Positions 55,521 to 64,000 of a DNA stretch of 64,000 nucleotides are shown here, in pieces (positions within the stretch are counted from its first letter, which is position 1; every line of letters begins with the position of its first letter). This DNA comes from Leptolyngbya sp. NIES-3755 (GTDB lineage: Bacteria; Cyanobacteriota; Cyanobacteriia; Leptolyngbyales; Leptolyngbyaceae). The notes below the pieces were generated by a model. That model had not been told where the DNA came from. It saw only the letters and a list, made by a program, of their open reading frames with translations, and made no database searches. Position numbers and translations under genes: made by a program. Location: the NCBI GenBank assembly GCA_001548435.1, contig AP017308.1, forward strand, positions 1,435,030 to 1,499,029, read 5' to 3'.

Positions 55521-55671
55521 TCGACACAATCCAAATCAAGCAGAAGCATTGATTCGTGAGAGAACAATAAATGCGATCATGCAGCGGTTTATAAAAGCAG
55601 GACTGGACTTTGAGCGACCTTATCTCGCTGCTAAGACTGACTCTCTCGTTTTACAGTCTGCTAAAGCTTGA
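55510..55671 (+). pseudogene. 3' remnant joined to the kinase stub
   Basis: In another frame, following the stub: NPNQAEALIRERTINAIMQR, FIKAGLDFERPYLAAKTDSL and a TGA stop at 55669-55671. It reads like the C-terminus of another protein; a HopA1-like lyase tail is one possibility since such proteins lie next to these kinases, but I cannot confirm it. Probably a deletion joined two genes. It overlaps the end of the convergent glycosyltransferase. Confidence 0.35.
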
Positions 55672-56753
55672 TTGATTCGGGTCACTCTTGCCCAACGACG
55701 CAACATCAATAGTTCGTATGGCTTTCTCAACCACGGATAGCGGCGTTTATTGTTCGGATCATTCACTTGCTCAAGCGTGAACTTTTGGGCGGGTAGTTGC
55801 TTCACTGCTGACTTGGGTTTAGGCGATCGCGGAAATACGAACCTCAGTGCACTCGGAACTACGACTCGAAAAGTTTCCGGTCTCAGCAACAGTGCCCAAT
55901 CGACTCCTAAACCTTCCCAAAACCAGAGCAGCACTTGTTTATAGTCTTGATTCTCATAGCCTTTCACCAGTGCGAAGTTATAGAACAATCCCCGTGACCA
56001 TCGGAAAACAATCTCAGGTATTTCGGGATTTTGCCGTCGCATCATTGCCATTAGTTGAAAGAAAGAGTGATACATCGAAAGATGTTTTGATGCTAAGCTT
56101 CCGGTACTTTGTCGATAGGCGATCGCATATTCCCGCACGACCCGAACAGGATAATGTTTTGCCAAACGCAGATACAGTTCATAGTCCTCACAGCCTTGGA
56201 AGTTCAAATCCTCGATCGGTAAAGCATATCCACCAACTTTCTCAATACAACTCCGACGGAACATCGGAACACTGCCATTTTCCATAAAGTTGTAAAAGAT
56301 GAGTGTTGATAGTACCCAACCTTCAGGAACAAACGGTCGATCGATGTAATAGCGCCACAACAATCGATTCTGTTGGTCGATCGAGACTGACCAGCTATAC
56401 ACCATTCCCGCATTTGGGTCAGCATCTAGAGCTTGCACTTGCTTCTCAAGCTTACGAGGAAACCAAAGATCATCCGAATCCAGGGGTGCAAGATAAACCC
56501 CACTAGAATTTTGAATTGCTAAATTTCTCGCAGCAACCACACCTGCATGATTTTGCTGGAGTAATCGGATTCTCGAATCTTTCTGCATATAGTCGCGAAC
56601 AATGTTGATCGTGCGATCCGTTGAACCATCATCAACCACGATCGCTTCAAACTGTGAATAAGTTTGCGCTAACAATGAATCCAAGGTTTCAGCAATAAAT
56701 CGTTCTGCGTTGTAAGCAGGAATCAGAACAGAAACAAGGGAATTGCGGCTCAT
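55620..56753 (-). CDS. GT2-family glycosyltransferase
   Basis: 377 residues. GT-A fold: VSVLIPAYNAERFIAETLDS, AIVVDDGSTDRT, the D-x-D in LAPLDSDDLWFPRK and the acceptor helix region GCEDYELYLRLAKHYPV with the catalytic E-D. No membrane segments. The substrate is open. It starts one codon after the stop of the sugar phosphotransferase (TAG then ATG), so both are one operon. Its last 52 bases overlap the remnant on the other strand. Confidence 0.93.
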   Translation of the reverse strand: MSRNSLVSVLIPAYNAERFIAETLDSLLAQTYSQFEAIVVDDGSTDRTINIVRDYMQKDSRIRLLQQNHAGVVAARNLAIQNSSGVYLAPLDSDDLWFPRKLEKQVQALDADPNAGMVYSWSVSIDQQNRLLWRYYIDRPFVPEGWVLSTLIFYNFMENGSVPMFRRSCIEKVGGYALPIEDLNFQGCEDYELYLRLAKHYPVRVVREYAIAYRQSTGSLASKHLSMYHSFFQLMAMMRRQNPEIPEIVFRWSRGLFYNFALVKGYENQDYKQVLLWFWEGLGVDWALLLRPETFRVVVPSALRFVFPRSPKPKSAVKQLPAQKFTLEQVNDPNNKRRYPWLRKPYELLMLRRWARVTRINQALADCKTRESVLAAR

Positions 56754-58181
56754 CTAATACGCTCCTGACTTCTGCAACACAACTTTCACGGTTCTTAGCA
56801 AAATAGACAGATCCAACCAAAGCGACCAATGTTCGATATAGCTCAAATCGAGATAGATGACTTGTTCAAAATCATCAATGTTCGATCGACCTGAAACTTG
56901 CCATAGTCCAGTAATTCCAGGTAACACTTCCTGCCGAATAAAGTGTCGTTCTGCAAACTTTTCCACATCTCGCAGTGGAAGCGGTCGAGGTCCCACCAAG
57001 CTCATTTCACCCGCCAGCACATTAAACAATTGGGGCAATTCATCCAAGCTGTACTGTCTCAAAAACTTTCCAATTCGCGTCACTCTCGGATCATTTTTCA
57101 TCTTGAACAAAACCCCATCACAAGTCTCATTCTGAGCTTCTAACTCTTTCTGCAAAGCATCCGCATTTGTCACCATTGTCCGAAACTTCCACACCTGAAA
57201 CGGTTCACCGTGCAAGCCGATTCGAGTTTGGCGGTAAAAGATTGGTCCAGGGGCATCGAACTTGATTAGAAGCGCGATCGCACAATACACCGGAGACATC
57301 AACAAAATAAACAACAATGCCACACAGAAATCGAATGCTTGCTTAACTAGAAAATCCACTCCAGTTAACATTGGCGGCGTAAAGGTCAGCGTTGGGAAGC
57401 CTCGAATGACGTGAAATCGAGATTCAGCTAACAACGGTTCAAATTCCAGCGGCAAAATGTGTAGAGCAATTCCAGCAGTGCGAAAATGCCAGCAAAGATG
57501 TTGACGATTTTTGATTGCATCCCAGGAAACAAATGCTTCAACCGTTCCCAAGCTGCGAATCTTAGCAAAAGTACTCTCTCGATTTGCTCGATCGAGCGCG
57601 GTCGCATCCATCACGCCAACTAAGTTGTATCGATTCTCCTGTTCAATTCGTGAAACGGAGGCATCAACTTGATCAGGGTCGCAAATCAAAAACGCTGAAT
57701 ATCGAATAATTCCGTTCAATCTCAATTGATTCGTCACACGATTGATCACGTAGCGACCGATGCAAATGAAAATGATACTGAGAAGCCAAAAGATCAAAAA
57801 GTGCGATCGCGAAATGGTTTCACTCGGTTGATAAATGTAGGCAACGAGTAAGAGAACGCTTGCTGCCATCGTGAGCGATCGAGCAAGTCCGAGATAATCC
57901 CGACGAATGTTGCCTGCTTTGTAAAATCCGCCGGAAACCAGAAACCCCAAGCAGATTCCCAATACGAGTAAAAGCGCGATCGGGTTTTCTTTCAGATTCC
58001 AGAAAGTTGCCCAAGGTGTTCCGAATTTTTCAGCAATAAACCAGGCAAATCCCAGTAAAGTGACATCCGAAATAACTAGGGTGAGAACTCGTAGCCATTG
58101 CGTTCCCATGCCTCGACAGAGACGGACAACGCTCGGTGAACGAAGGTCAAGAGGGCTTTGCCGCGTTGAAATTTTTAGCAT
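56754..58181 (-). CDS. Polyprenyl sugar phosphotransferase (WcaJ/WbaP type)
   Basis: About 475 residues. Four N-terminal membrane helices, a Rossmann-like middle, a fifth helix (FDFCVALLFILLMSPVYCAI) and the PF02397 catalytic part: APGPIFYRQTRIGLHGEPF, WKFRTMVTNAD, YSLDELPQLFNVLAGEMSLV and LPGITGLWQVSGRSNI. It loads the first sugar of an exopolysaccharide unit on undecaprenyl phosphate. Start at ATG 58181; a GTG two codons earlier is possible. It is the long form of the enzyme at 33.8 kb. Confidence 0.94.
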   Translation of the reverse strand: MLKISTRQSPLDLRSPSVVRLCRGMGTQWLRVLTLVISDVTLLGFAWFIAEKFGTPWATFWNLKENPIALLLVLGICLGFLVSGGFYKAGNIRRDYLGLARSLTMAASVLLLVAYIYQPSETISRSHFLIFWLLSIIFICIGRYVINRVTNQLRLNGIIRYSAFLICDPDQVDASVSRIEQENRYNLVGVMDATALDRANRESTFAKIRSLGTVEAFVSWDAIKNRQHLCWHFRTAGIALHILPLEFEPLLAESRFHVIRGFPTLTFTPPMLTGVDFLVKQAFDFCVALLFILLMSPVYCAIALLIKFDAPGPIFYRQTRIGLHGEPFQVWKFRTMVTNADALQKELEAQNETCDGVLFKMKNDPRVTRIGKFLRQYSLDELPQLFNVLAGEMSLVGPRPLPLRDVEKFAERHFIRQEVLPGITGLWQVSGRSNIDDFEQVIYLDLSYIEHWSLWLDLSILLRTVKVVLQKSGAY

Positions 58182-58189
58182 CTTCACGC

Positions 58190-58717
58190 TCGGTAATGGT
58201 GTAGCGCTTCAGTTGCGATGAGTGAAATTAGGACAACGAATCAACAACTGAACGATCGCTTAGAAACCGACACACATTACTCAGAGCAGAGAATCCAGCC
58301 TTTCTAGGACTCATGACGCACATCAGTGTAGAAACATCCTCTAAAAGTCGGCAACTTGCATTCCTTCGCTTCACACAACATTCACAGTACTAATCGTTCG
58401 ATCGCGTTGCTTTTTCCAATCTGCAAGTAATAGATAATACGAAAAGTTTTTCGATTGAACTGCAAATGAGGTGTAACGAGTTCTACCTGAGTTCGGATGA
58501 ATGTTGCACTAGCGAATGAATTCGTCACGGCACTTCCAACAATACACAAAGAAAAAATTGCTACCAAGCCGAACAGTCTAAATCAGGATTTGCATGGAGA
58601 GCAATCTGAAGTCCGATCGATTAATTGCAACAAAATTGAACCTTTAACAGCTTCGTAAAGTTTGAACCAATTTTTGGTAATTCATCCGGAGCAAAATTAC
58701 GCCCCGGATGGACCCAA
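58190..58717. other. Intergenic region between sugar transferase and GH57 gene
   Basis: About 530 bp. A minus-strand frame of 61 codons (58382-58567, TTG start) would begin with a signal-like stretch, VAIFSLCIVGSAVTNSFASA, but has no ribosome site. No tRNA or repeat seen. The promoter of the minus-strand polysaccharide operon must lie here. Confidence 0.4.
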
Positions 58718-61216
58718 CTAAATCACTATCGCTAATTTCTCAGCCAAATCTCGAATGGCAGGAGTCAACGAAAGCGATCGATGTAACCACTGATGGAACA
58801 ATTCCTGACTTTTAGCGAAGGAAACACCCAGTCCAAATTGTCCACTCAGCACGATTAACCGCTCTAACACCCGAATCTGAGGCTCTGCTCTTTCAATTTC
58901 ACTCTCATTGAAAAGCACCCACAACGATCGCTCAATTAATCGCTGTAAAGTCTCTCGCGCTTCGGGTTGCTGAAGATGACAGCGTAAATGGATTGCCTCA
59001 GTCGCGATCGCTTCCAATTGTCCTAAATGATTCAGAACAGCATCTGGTTCCTCTAAATCTTGTTCAAGCGATCGTAGTGTCAACAACAATCGATGTCCCA
59101 ATGCAATTTCCGCTGCCACTTGTAATTCTTGCGGCACGGGCAGTTCATCCCGATGGAATGCCATCAGCACCCCATAATTATCGCGATACACCTGCGTATA
59201 AAGCTGATCCAGTCGCGTCAAAGTCTCTTGACTGAGCAATCGCATCATTCGGTGACGCTCTTCAGCAAACAAATCTTGCAAGCTGTAAGCCACATCGCCA
59301 AACACTTGGTTCATTTTCAGAATCGTTTGGGCTGCACTGCCATGATTCAGAGCTTCAAAAAGCTGCTCTTTCACCTGTGTATAGTTGCGCCGACCTGCAA
59401 ACGGTTGAATACAACAGTGGAAGTCCCAACCACAGAGATGCAGCACTGCAAAGACAAAATGTTGCGATTCGCGAGTAATTTCTGAGGTGAGTTGCAATTG
59501 CCCGATCGCTAATGTGACCGATCCCATCCGCTGAATCTGATAATCCAACTGATTTGCGGTATAGCAATACACTCGCTGTTCCCGTGAATACGAGGTGAAC
59601 AAAGACGAAATTGCATAATGCGCCGCTACTTGTTCAAATGTAATTTGTGCGGGGATCACAAGTTGCCGATAAACTTCTGCTCCGTTTTTAAAGCAATCGA
59701 CGTTACTAGGAGCCGAGGTAAGGCGCTTAATGAAATTCTTTTCAAGCTGAATGCCTGCGACATCTCCAGCAAGTTCAAGCGCCCGTGATGCGTATCTGAG
59801 AATCTGCACTCCTTCCGGGCGAGAAAGCTCTTCAAAGAACCAGCCGCAACTCGTATACATCAACAGTGCATGACGCTGCATTTCGAGCAATCGTAGAGCA
59901 TCTAAGCGATCGACATTCGATAACTTATGCGATTGATGCCGAGCGAGGAATTTCTGAATAGAGGCGCGATCGCGAATCACTTGCACATATTCATCCCGCG
60001 CCAACCAGGGATCATTAAAGAGCTTTTTCCCTTCTTCCTCGTACACTCGAATCAGTTGATCCCGCAACCAATCCAAAGAATCTCTCAGCGGTCGTCTCCA
60101 TTTCTGATGCCACAATCCGCCTCCACCGCAACCGCAATCTTCTTGCCAGCGATCGACTCCATGAGCGCAACTCCAAGCCGTTACGGGCTTCAGGACCACT
60201 TCCCAAGTCGGCGGATTCAAACTGAGATAATGTGCGAAATTTGTCACTGTCCAATCGCGATCGGGGAATTCCCGCGTAAACGCATACGCCAAACATTTCT
60301 CAGTCCCGCCCTTGTGGTGTCCGAACGTTTCGCCATCGGTTGCAACCGAGATCAATTGAGTTGGACGATGATCCCCACGAACTGCCTGACCCAACCGACT
60401 CGCCAAATGATGCGAACTGCTCAAAGCCGAATCGAATCCCATATCACGAGAAATTGGACCATCGTAGAAGAAGACATCGATGAACGGCGAATCGGGATCA
60501 TCTGAGCGCAGGTAACACCGATACGGACGAGTGGGATCAATTTGTCCGCCGCCCACTTCTTGCCAATGGGGATCAGTCTGCTCTCTGCATCGTTCTGCTT
60601 GAGAGGGAGCCAGCACAATGAACTTGATCCCCTCTTCGATCAAAATCTCTACAGTGGCATAATCCACAGCGGTTTCAGCTAGCCACATCCCTTCGGGATC
60701 ACGTCCGAAATGCGATCGAAAATCTGCTTTTCCCCAGCGAATCTGCGTCCGTTTGTCGCGCTCATTCGCCAGCGGCATGATGATGTGATTGTAAACTTGC
60801 GCGATCGCGTTCCCATGCCCGTTCAACCGATCGCAACTTTTACGATCGGCTTCTACAATCCGCTGATACACCTCAACATCGTGCCGCTCGATCCAACTCA
60901 TCAAAGTCGGACCAATGTTAAAGCTCAAATACTCAAAATTATTCACGATCCCCAACAATTGCCCTTGATCGTTGAGGATTCTGGCAAACGCATTTGGGCG
61001 ATAACACTCGTGATGAATTCGCTCATTCCAGTTGTGGAACGGGGCAGCACTGGGTTGACGCTCGATCGCATCAAGATAGGGATTTTCACGCGGTGGCTGG
61101 TAGAAATGCCCATGAACTGTAACGTAAACCCCGATCGCAGTTTGTATGGGATCAGGACTTTGAGCATTCAAATCGACCAGAGCTAAACGGGAGGAAGCAT
61201 CAGAAAGTGAGGTCAT
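58718..61216 (-). CDS. GH57-family glycoside hydrolase with DUF3536
   Basis: About 832 residues. N-terminal GH57 fold with VTVHGHFYQPPRENPYLDAI, NDQGQLLGIVNNFEYLSFNI, GMWLAETAVDYATVEIL (catalytic Glu) and SVATDGETFGHHKGGTEKCL (Asp), followed by DUF3536 with the CSCGGGG-like site (WQEDCGCGGGGLWHQKWRRP). The family includes alpha-amylase-like and branching enzymes acting on glycogen. Start is unsure: ATG 61216, ATG 61231 or TTG 61261. Confidence 0.9.
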   Translation of the reverse strand: MTSLSDASSRLALVDLNAQSPDPIQTAIGVYVTVHGHFYQPPRENPYLDAIERQPSAAPFHNWNERIHHECYRPNAFARILNDQGQLLGIVNNFEYLSFNIGPTLMSWIERHDVEVYQRIVEADRKSCDRLNGHGNAIAQVYNHIIMPLANERDKRTQIRWGKADFRSHFGRDPEGMWLAETAVDYATVEILIEEGIKFIVLAPSQAERCREQTDPHWQEVGGGQIDPTRPYRCYLRSDDPDSPFIDVFFYDGPISRDMGFDSALSSSHHLASRLGQAVRGDHRPTQLISVATDGETFGHHKGGTEKCLAYAFTREFPDRDWTVTNFAHYLSLNPPTWEVVLKPVTAWSCAHGVDRWQEDCGCGGGGLWHQKWRRPLRDSLDWLRDQLIRVYEEEGKKLFNDPWLARDEYVQVIRDRASIQKFLARHQSHKLSNVDRLDALRLLEMQRHALLMYTSCGWFFEELSRPEGVQILRYASRALELAGDVAGIQLEKNFIKRLTSAPSNVDCFKNGAEVYRQLVIPAQITFEQVAAHYAISSLFTSYSREQRVYCYTANQLDYQIQRMGSVTLAIGQLQLTSEITRESQHFVFAVLHLCGWDFHCCIQPFAGRRNYTQVKEQLFEALNHGSAAQTILKMNQVFGDVAYSLQDLFAEERHRMMRLLSQETLTRLDQLYTQVYRDNYGVLMAFHRDELPVPQELQVAAEIALGHRLLLTLRSLEQDLEEPDAVLNHLGQLEAIATEAIHLRCHLQQPEARETLQRLIERSLWVLFNESEIERAEPQIRVLERLIVLSGQFGLGVSFAKSQELFHQWLHRSLSLTPAIRDLAEKLAIVI

Positions 61217-61662
61217 TGTCAATTTCCACATTAGAATGCGCTCACCTGCGATCACACCCAATCGCAGAACAAGCAGATAGTATCAAACTCAAAAAAGATT
61301 GAAGCGGAGGCAGCTTCGCCACTGAGACGCGCAAAGCGCTCTATCTCACCATAACAAGCCCGAAAGAAACCACAATCTAACCCAAAGTCCGGTGAAATCC
61401 ACGCCAGAGCTAGATTGTGATAACGCTGATGTGAAGACAGATTAATGAACGGAATGGCTACAATCCATCGGTCTGCATTCATCTCTCTCGATTGAACCGT
61501 ACTTTGAACTTGTTTTTGGAATCTCTTAAGAATTTTGTATGGGATTTTACGAATTTCGCTACTAAAGTTCACGTTTTGTGATGAACAATCGGGAATTAGT
61601 CTGACGGGAGGTGTGGATCGTGAGTATCCTATTTAGGACGATTTCCTACCCTCGAAACGCGA
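61217..61662. other. Intergenic region before cax
   Basis: 446 bp between divergent genes. No protein gene, tRNA or clear repeat seen; both promoters must lie here. Confidence 0.4.
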
Positions 61663-62766
61663 ATGTCAATCAAGAATACGGTTTTTACAGCATTACTCGT
61701 GATGATCCCGGTGTCGATCGCGGCTCATTATCTCCATTGGGGAGCGCTTGTCGTTTTCGGTACGGCAGCAGTGGCGATCTTACCGCTTGCCGCTTGGATG
61801 GGCACTGCAACAGAAGAGATCGCAGTCGTTGTGGGTCCCACTTTGGGCGGCTTGATGAATGCCACGTTTGGGAATGCGACTGAGTTGATCATTGCTCTTG
61901 TTGCCCTGAACGCAGGTTTAGTCGATGTCGTAAAAGCCAGCCTTACGGGATCAATCATTGGCAATCTGCTTTTGGTGATGGGCTTGTCGATGCTACTGGG
62001 TGGGTTGCGCTATAAAGAGCAGGAATTTCAGCCGATCGTGGCACGAGTGAATGCGTCTTCGATGAATCTTGCCGTGATCGCACTCTTATTGCCAACAGCG
62101 GTCAATATCACATCATCGGGGATCGAATCCAAGACTTTACAAACGCTGTCGGTAGCAGTTGCGATCGTACTGATCATGGTTTACGCACTCACGCTCTTAT
62201 TCTCGATGAAAACTCACACTTATTTGTATGATGTGGGGACCGCAGAGAGTAAAGCGGAAGAACTTGCAGAGGCGAATTTATCTCATGATGGTAAAAAGCC
62301 AAATTTAGTCTTATGGTCGATCGTGCTTCTGGTCTGTACGGTTTTTGTTGCGATCGAATCAGAACTACTCGTCGATAGCTTGGAAGTGGCGACCGAAAAA
62401 TTAGGTCTGACTGCGCTCTTTACAGGGGTAATTCTGTTACCGATCGTTGGAAATGCCGCAGAACACGCAACCGCTGTAACCGTTGCAATGAAAGACAAAA
62501 TGGATTTATCACTCTCAGTTGCCGTGGGATCAAGTTTGCAAATCGCGCTCTTTGTTGCGCCTGTTCTGGTCATCGTAGGCTGGTTTATTGGACAGCCGAT
62601 GGATCTCGATTTCAATCCGTTTGAATTGGTCGCGGTTGCGGTCGCAGTTCTGATTACAAATTCGATTAGTTCAGATGGTCGATCGAATTGGTTAGAAGGA
62701 ACGTTGCTTCTTGCAGCCTATTTGGTTCTCGGACTCGCTTTCTATTTTCATCCCGTAATGGCGTAA
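61663..62766 (+). CDS. cax: Calcium/proton exchanger
   Basis: 367 residues, eleven membrane helices, CAX family. The two alpha repeats carry the ion-binding G-N-A-(T/A)-E motifs: ATFGNATELIIALVAL and PIVGNAAEHATAVTVAM. An acidic loop (ESKAEELAEANLSHDG) separates the halves. It exports Ca2+ against protons across the plasma membrane, supporting calcium and salt or alkaline tolerance as in other cyanobacteria. Confidence 0.96.
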   Translation: MSIKNTVFTALLVMIPVSIAAHYLHWGALVVFGTAAVAILPLAAWMGTATEEIAVVVGPTLGGLMNATFGNATELIIALVALNAGLVDVVKASLTGSIIGNLLLVMGLSMLLGGLRYKEQEFQPIVARVNASSMNLAVIALLLPTAVNITSSGIESKTLQTLSVAVAIVLIMVYALTLLFSMKTHTYLYDVGTAESKAEELAEANLSHDGKKPNLVLWSIVLLVCTVFVAIESELLVDSLEVATEKLGLTALFTGVILLPIVGNAAEHATAVTVAMKDKMDLSLSVAVGSSLQIALFVAPVLVIVGWFIGQPMDLDFNPFELVAVAVAVLITNSISSDGRSNWLEGTLLLAAYLVLGLAFYFHPVMA

Positions 62767-62825
62767 ACTGCTTCCTTGAAGGTCTCTCAAGACATTACGA
62801 TCGATGGAGATTCGGTTTAATTTTG

Positions 62826-62866
62826 AAGTCGAGCATTTTCCTTAATCTAGAGGAACTGCTCGACTT
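62826..62866 (+). terminator. Hairpin downstream of cax
   Basis: AAGTCGAGCA pairs with TGCTCGACTT, with a second TTCCT/AGGAA helix inside. No T run follows, so it may be an RNA 3'-end stabiliser or a weak terminator. Confidence 0.5.
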
Positions 62867-63120
62867 GATATTCTTGAAGCGTAGATAAACTCCCGGCATT
62901 GATCCGGATCACAGCCCTCGATCGCGGAAAATTAGAAACAAGAGCGGTAGTAAAAGATACGTGGAGACAATGCGGATTTCTGTGTGAAGTCTTTGTGAAG
63001 TGATACAGATTACACCGAGTCTTCACGGATTTCATTACGATAGCCATACTTTGACCTTGCCCCGGTCAAGTCCAATTCAATTGATGTTCCTGAAGTCTGG
63101 GGTTGAGGAGTGCTGAAACC
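62867..63120. other. Intergenic region after cax
   Basis: No gene, repeat or RNA signal recognised; it should hold the promoter of the last gene. Confidence 0.4.
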
Positions 63121-64000
63121 ATGAACGCTGGGTCGATTCATCAAAGTCGCGGAATTACACCTGAAGAGCAGCGACTCTATGATCATTTATTAAAGTTAGT
63201 TCAATCAGAATCCCCTCAAGTTCTGAATGAGCGGTTTCGCCTTCTGTTTGTGGAAGCAACTGGCTATCCGGATCTCGCATTTCAGCAAGATCTCGATCGC
63301 TTAGTTCAAGCTACGATTTCCGCCCAAGAATTCCGCTTCATTCTGAATCGTTGCTGCCACATTCTGATCAACCGCTGGCAGTCCCGTCCGCAGTACTATG
63401 GCGCGATCACAGATCTGGTTGCCTTGTTTGAATCGGCTCCGACTCGTCCAATTACAGCGGATTTTTCTCGATCGCGCATCATCAAACAACAGCGCACTCT
63501 GATTCAGGAGTTTCAGCAAACAGAGCAATATTTGACCCTGAAGCGTCTTGCCACTGTTCTCCAGCCTGCACCGACCGAGACCGAATCGTTTGGCACACTA
63601 ATCCGCCGTTACCCTTACCTGTACGAACATTGCCTTGTCGCTGAGGGAACGCCAGATATTCAGCAGGCTTCGATTCGCCAACTTCAAGCCGATCGACAAA
63701 AACAATTCGAGCTTGATCTCTCAAAATACGTGACTTATCAAGTTCGACGGGCATCAAGTAATCGGGTCATTCATCCGGTCAAAAATCCGACCCTGTTAGA
63801 TGATCGATCGCTCAGTCAGGCGCTCCATCAATTCACCGGAAAAGTACACGGAAACGATACCTGTCGCGAAGTTGCCCAGCGATTTTTAACTCATTGTCAA
63901 GGCGTTCGATCGTACAAAGAATTCAAAGCTGAGTTATATCACTATCTCACCGATACTGTGAATCCCGCCTACGGGAAGCGCCATTTCAATCAGCAATTCG
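63121..64000 (+). CDS. Conserved-type hypothetical protein, 3' end beyond the window
   Basis: 293 codons are present, from MNAGSIHQSRGITPEEQRLY to the window edge with no stop. It contains a helical, Arg/Gln-rich protein (EEQRLYDHLLKLVQSESPQ, LVQATISAQEFRFILNRCCH, INRWQSRPQYYGAITDLVAL) without membrane segments or signal peptide. The style is that of large cyanobacterial-only hypotheticals. No catalytic motif recognised. Confidence 0.8.
   Translation, partial: MNAGSIHQSRGITPEEQRLYDHLLKLVQSESPQVLNERFRLLFVEATGYPDLAFQQDLDRLVQATISAQEFRFILNRCCHILINRWQSRPQYYGAITDLVALFESAPTRPITADFSRSRIIKQQRTLIQEFQQTEQYLTLKRLATVLQPAPTETESFGTLIRRYPYLYEHCLVAEGTPDIQQASIRQLQADRQKQFELDLSKYVTYQVRRASSNRVIHPVKNPTLLDDRSLSQALHQFTGKVHGNDTCREVAQRFLTHCQGVRSYKEFKAELYHYLTDTVNPAYGKRHFNQQF

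Noticed and set aside
58382-58567. 61-codon minus-strand frame with signal-peptide-like start
   Set aside because: TTG start, no ribosome site and low-complexity tail; not enough to call a gene.

Overview
The window is cyanobacterial chromosome. It carries psaA, psaB and psbA, a PII gene with an NtcA-type site, a groESL operon with CIRCE and a K-box-like site, and very many copies of the HIP1 palindrome GCGATCGC. Gene content and codon use suggest a filamentous, Leptolyngbya-like lineage; that placement is inference only.

Layout. 0-1.6 kb: 5' part of groL, groS and their control sites (minus strand). 1.8-3.4 kb: a SEC-C protein, a GNAT enzyme and a shortened HicB antitoxin. 3.5-5.3 kb: secY-adk. 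5.5-8.6 kb: accessory stretch with a TacA/TacT-like toxin-antitoxin (TA) pair, a tiny cationic protein, an Rpn-family nuclease and a UPF0175/DUF3368 TA pair that sits between ubiX and a duplicated ubiX tail. 8.6-11.6 kb: ubiX and an RNB-family exoribonuclease. 11.6-19.3 kb: a 21-bp repeat tract, periplasmic proteins, glnB, queF, an acyltransferase and the cytochrome c maturation pair ccs1-ccdA. 19.5-22.2 kb: an AT-richer restriction-modification island with its own small RHH regulator and palindromic operators. 22.3-28.8 kb: ftsW, a secreted protein, an MDR dehydrogenase, folB, a GT39 glycosyltransferase and rqcH. 28.8-31.9 kb: a probable structured RNA and the zinc importer znuABC with a Zur-type box. 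32.5-37 kb: a polysaccharide cluster (GT4, sugar phosphotransferase, gmd, fcl). 37-42.9 kb: NHL/thioredoxin protein, a Pro-rich repeat protein, SDR, GNAT and MAPEG genes. 43.4-47.8 kb: psaAB. 48-50.9 kb: a hydrolase, a RelBE-like TA pair and an EEP phosphatase. 51-52.2 kb: psbA (D1 with Glu130). 52.3-55.7 kb: a decaying region with a peptidylprolyl-isomerase-like pseudogene broken by two Gln-to-stop changes, a transposase fragment, an intact double-glycine leader peptide rich in Cys and Ser, and the 5' stub of an APH-like kinase gene. 55.6-58.2 kb: a second polysaccharide pair. 58.7-64 kb: a GH57/DUF3536 protein, a Ca2+/H+ exchanger and a truncated conserved gene.

How the parts fit. The core genes serve photosynthesis (psaAB, psbA, ccs1-ccdA), protein folding, export and rescue (groESL, secY, rqcH), nitrogen and zinc sensing (glnB, znuABC), and envelope or exopolysaccharide synthesis (ftsW, gmd-fcl, two sugar transferase clusters). 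Between them lie small mobile or selfish units: at least three TA pairs, lone antitoxins and one restriction system. The two most unusual signals are the TA module inserted at the 3' end of ubiX with a diverged duplicate of the gene's tail, and the degraded peptide (RiPP-like) locus at 52-55.7 kb.
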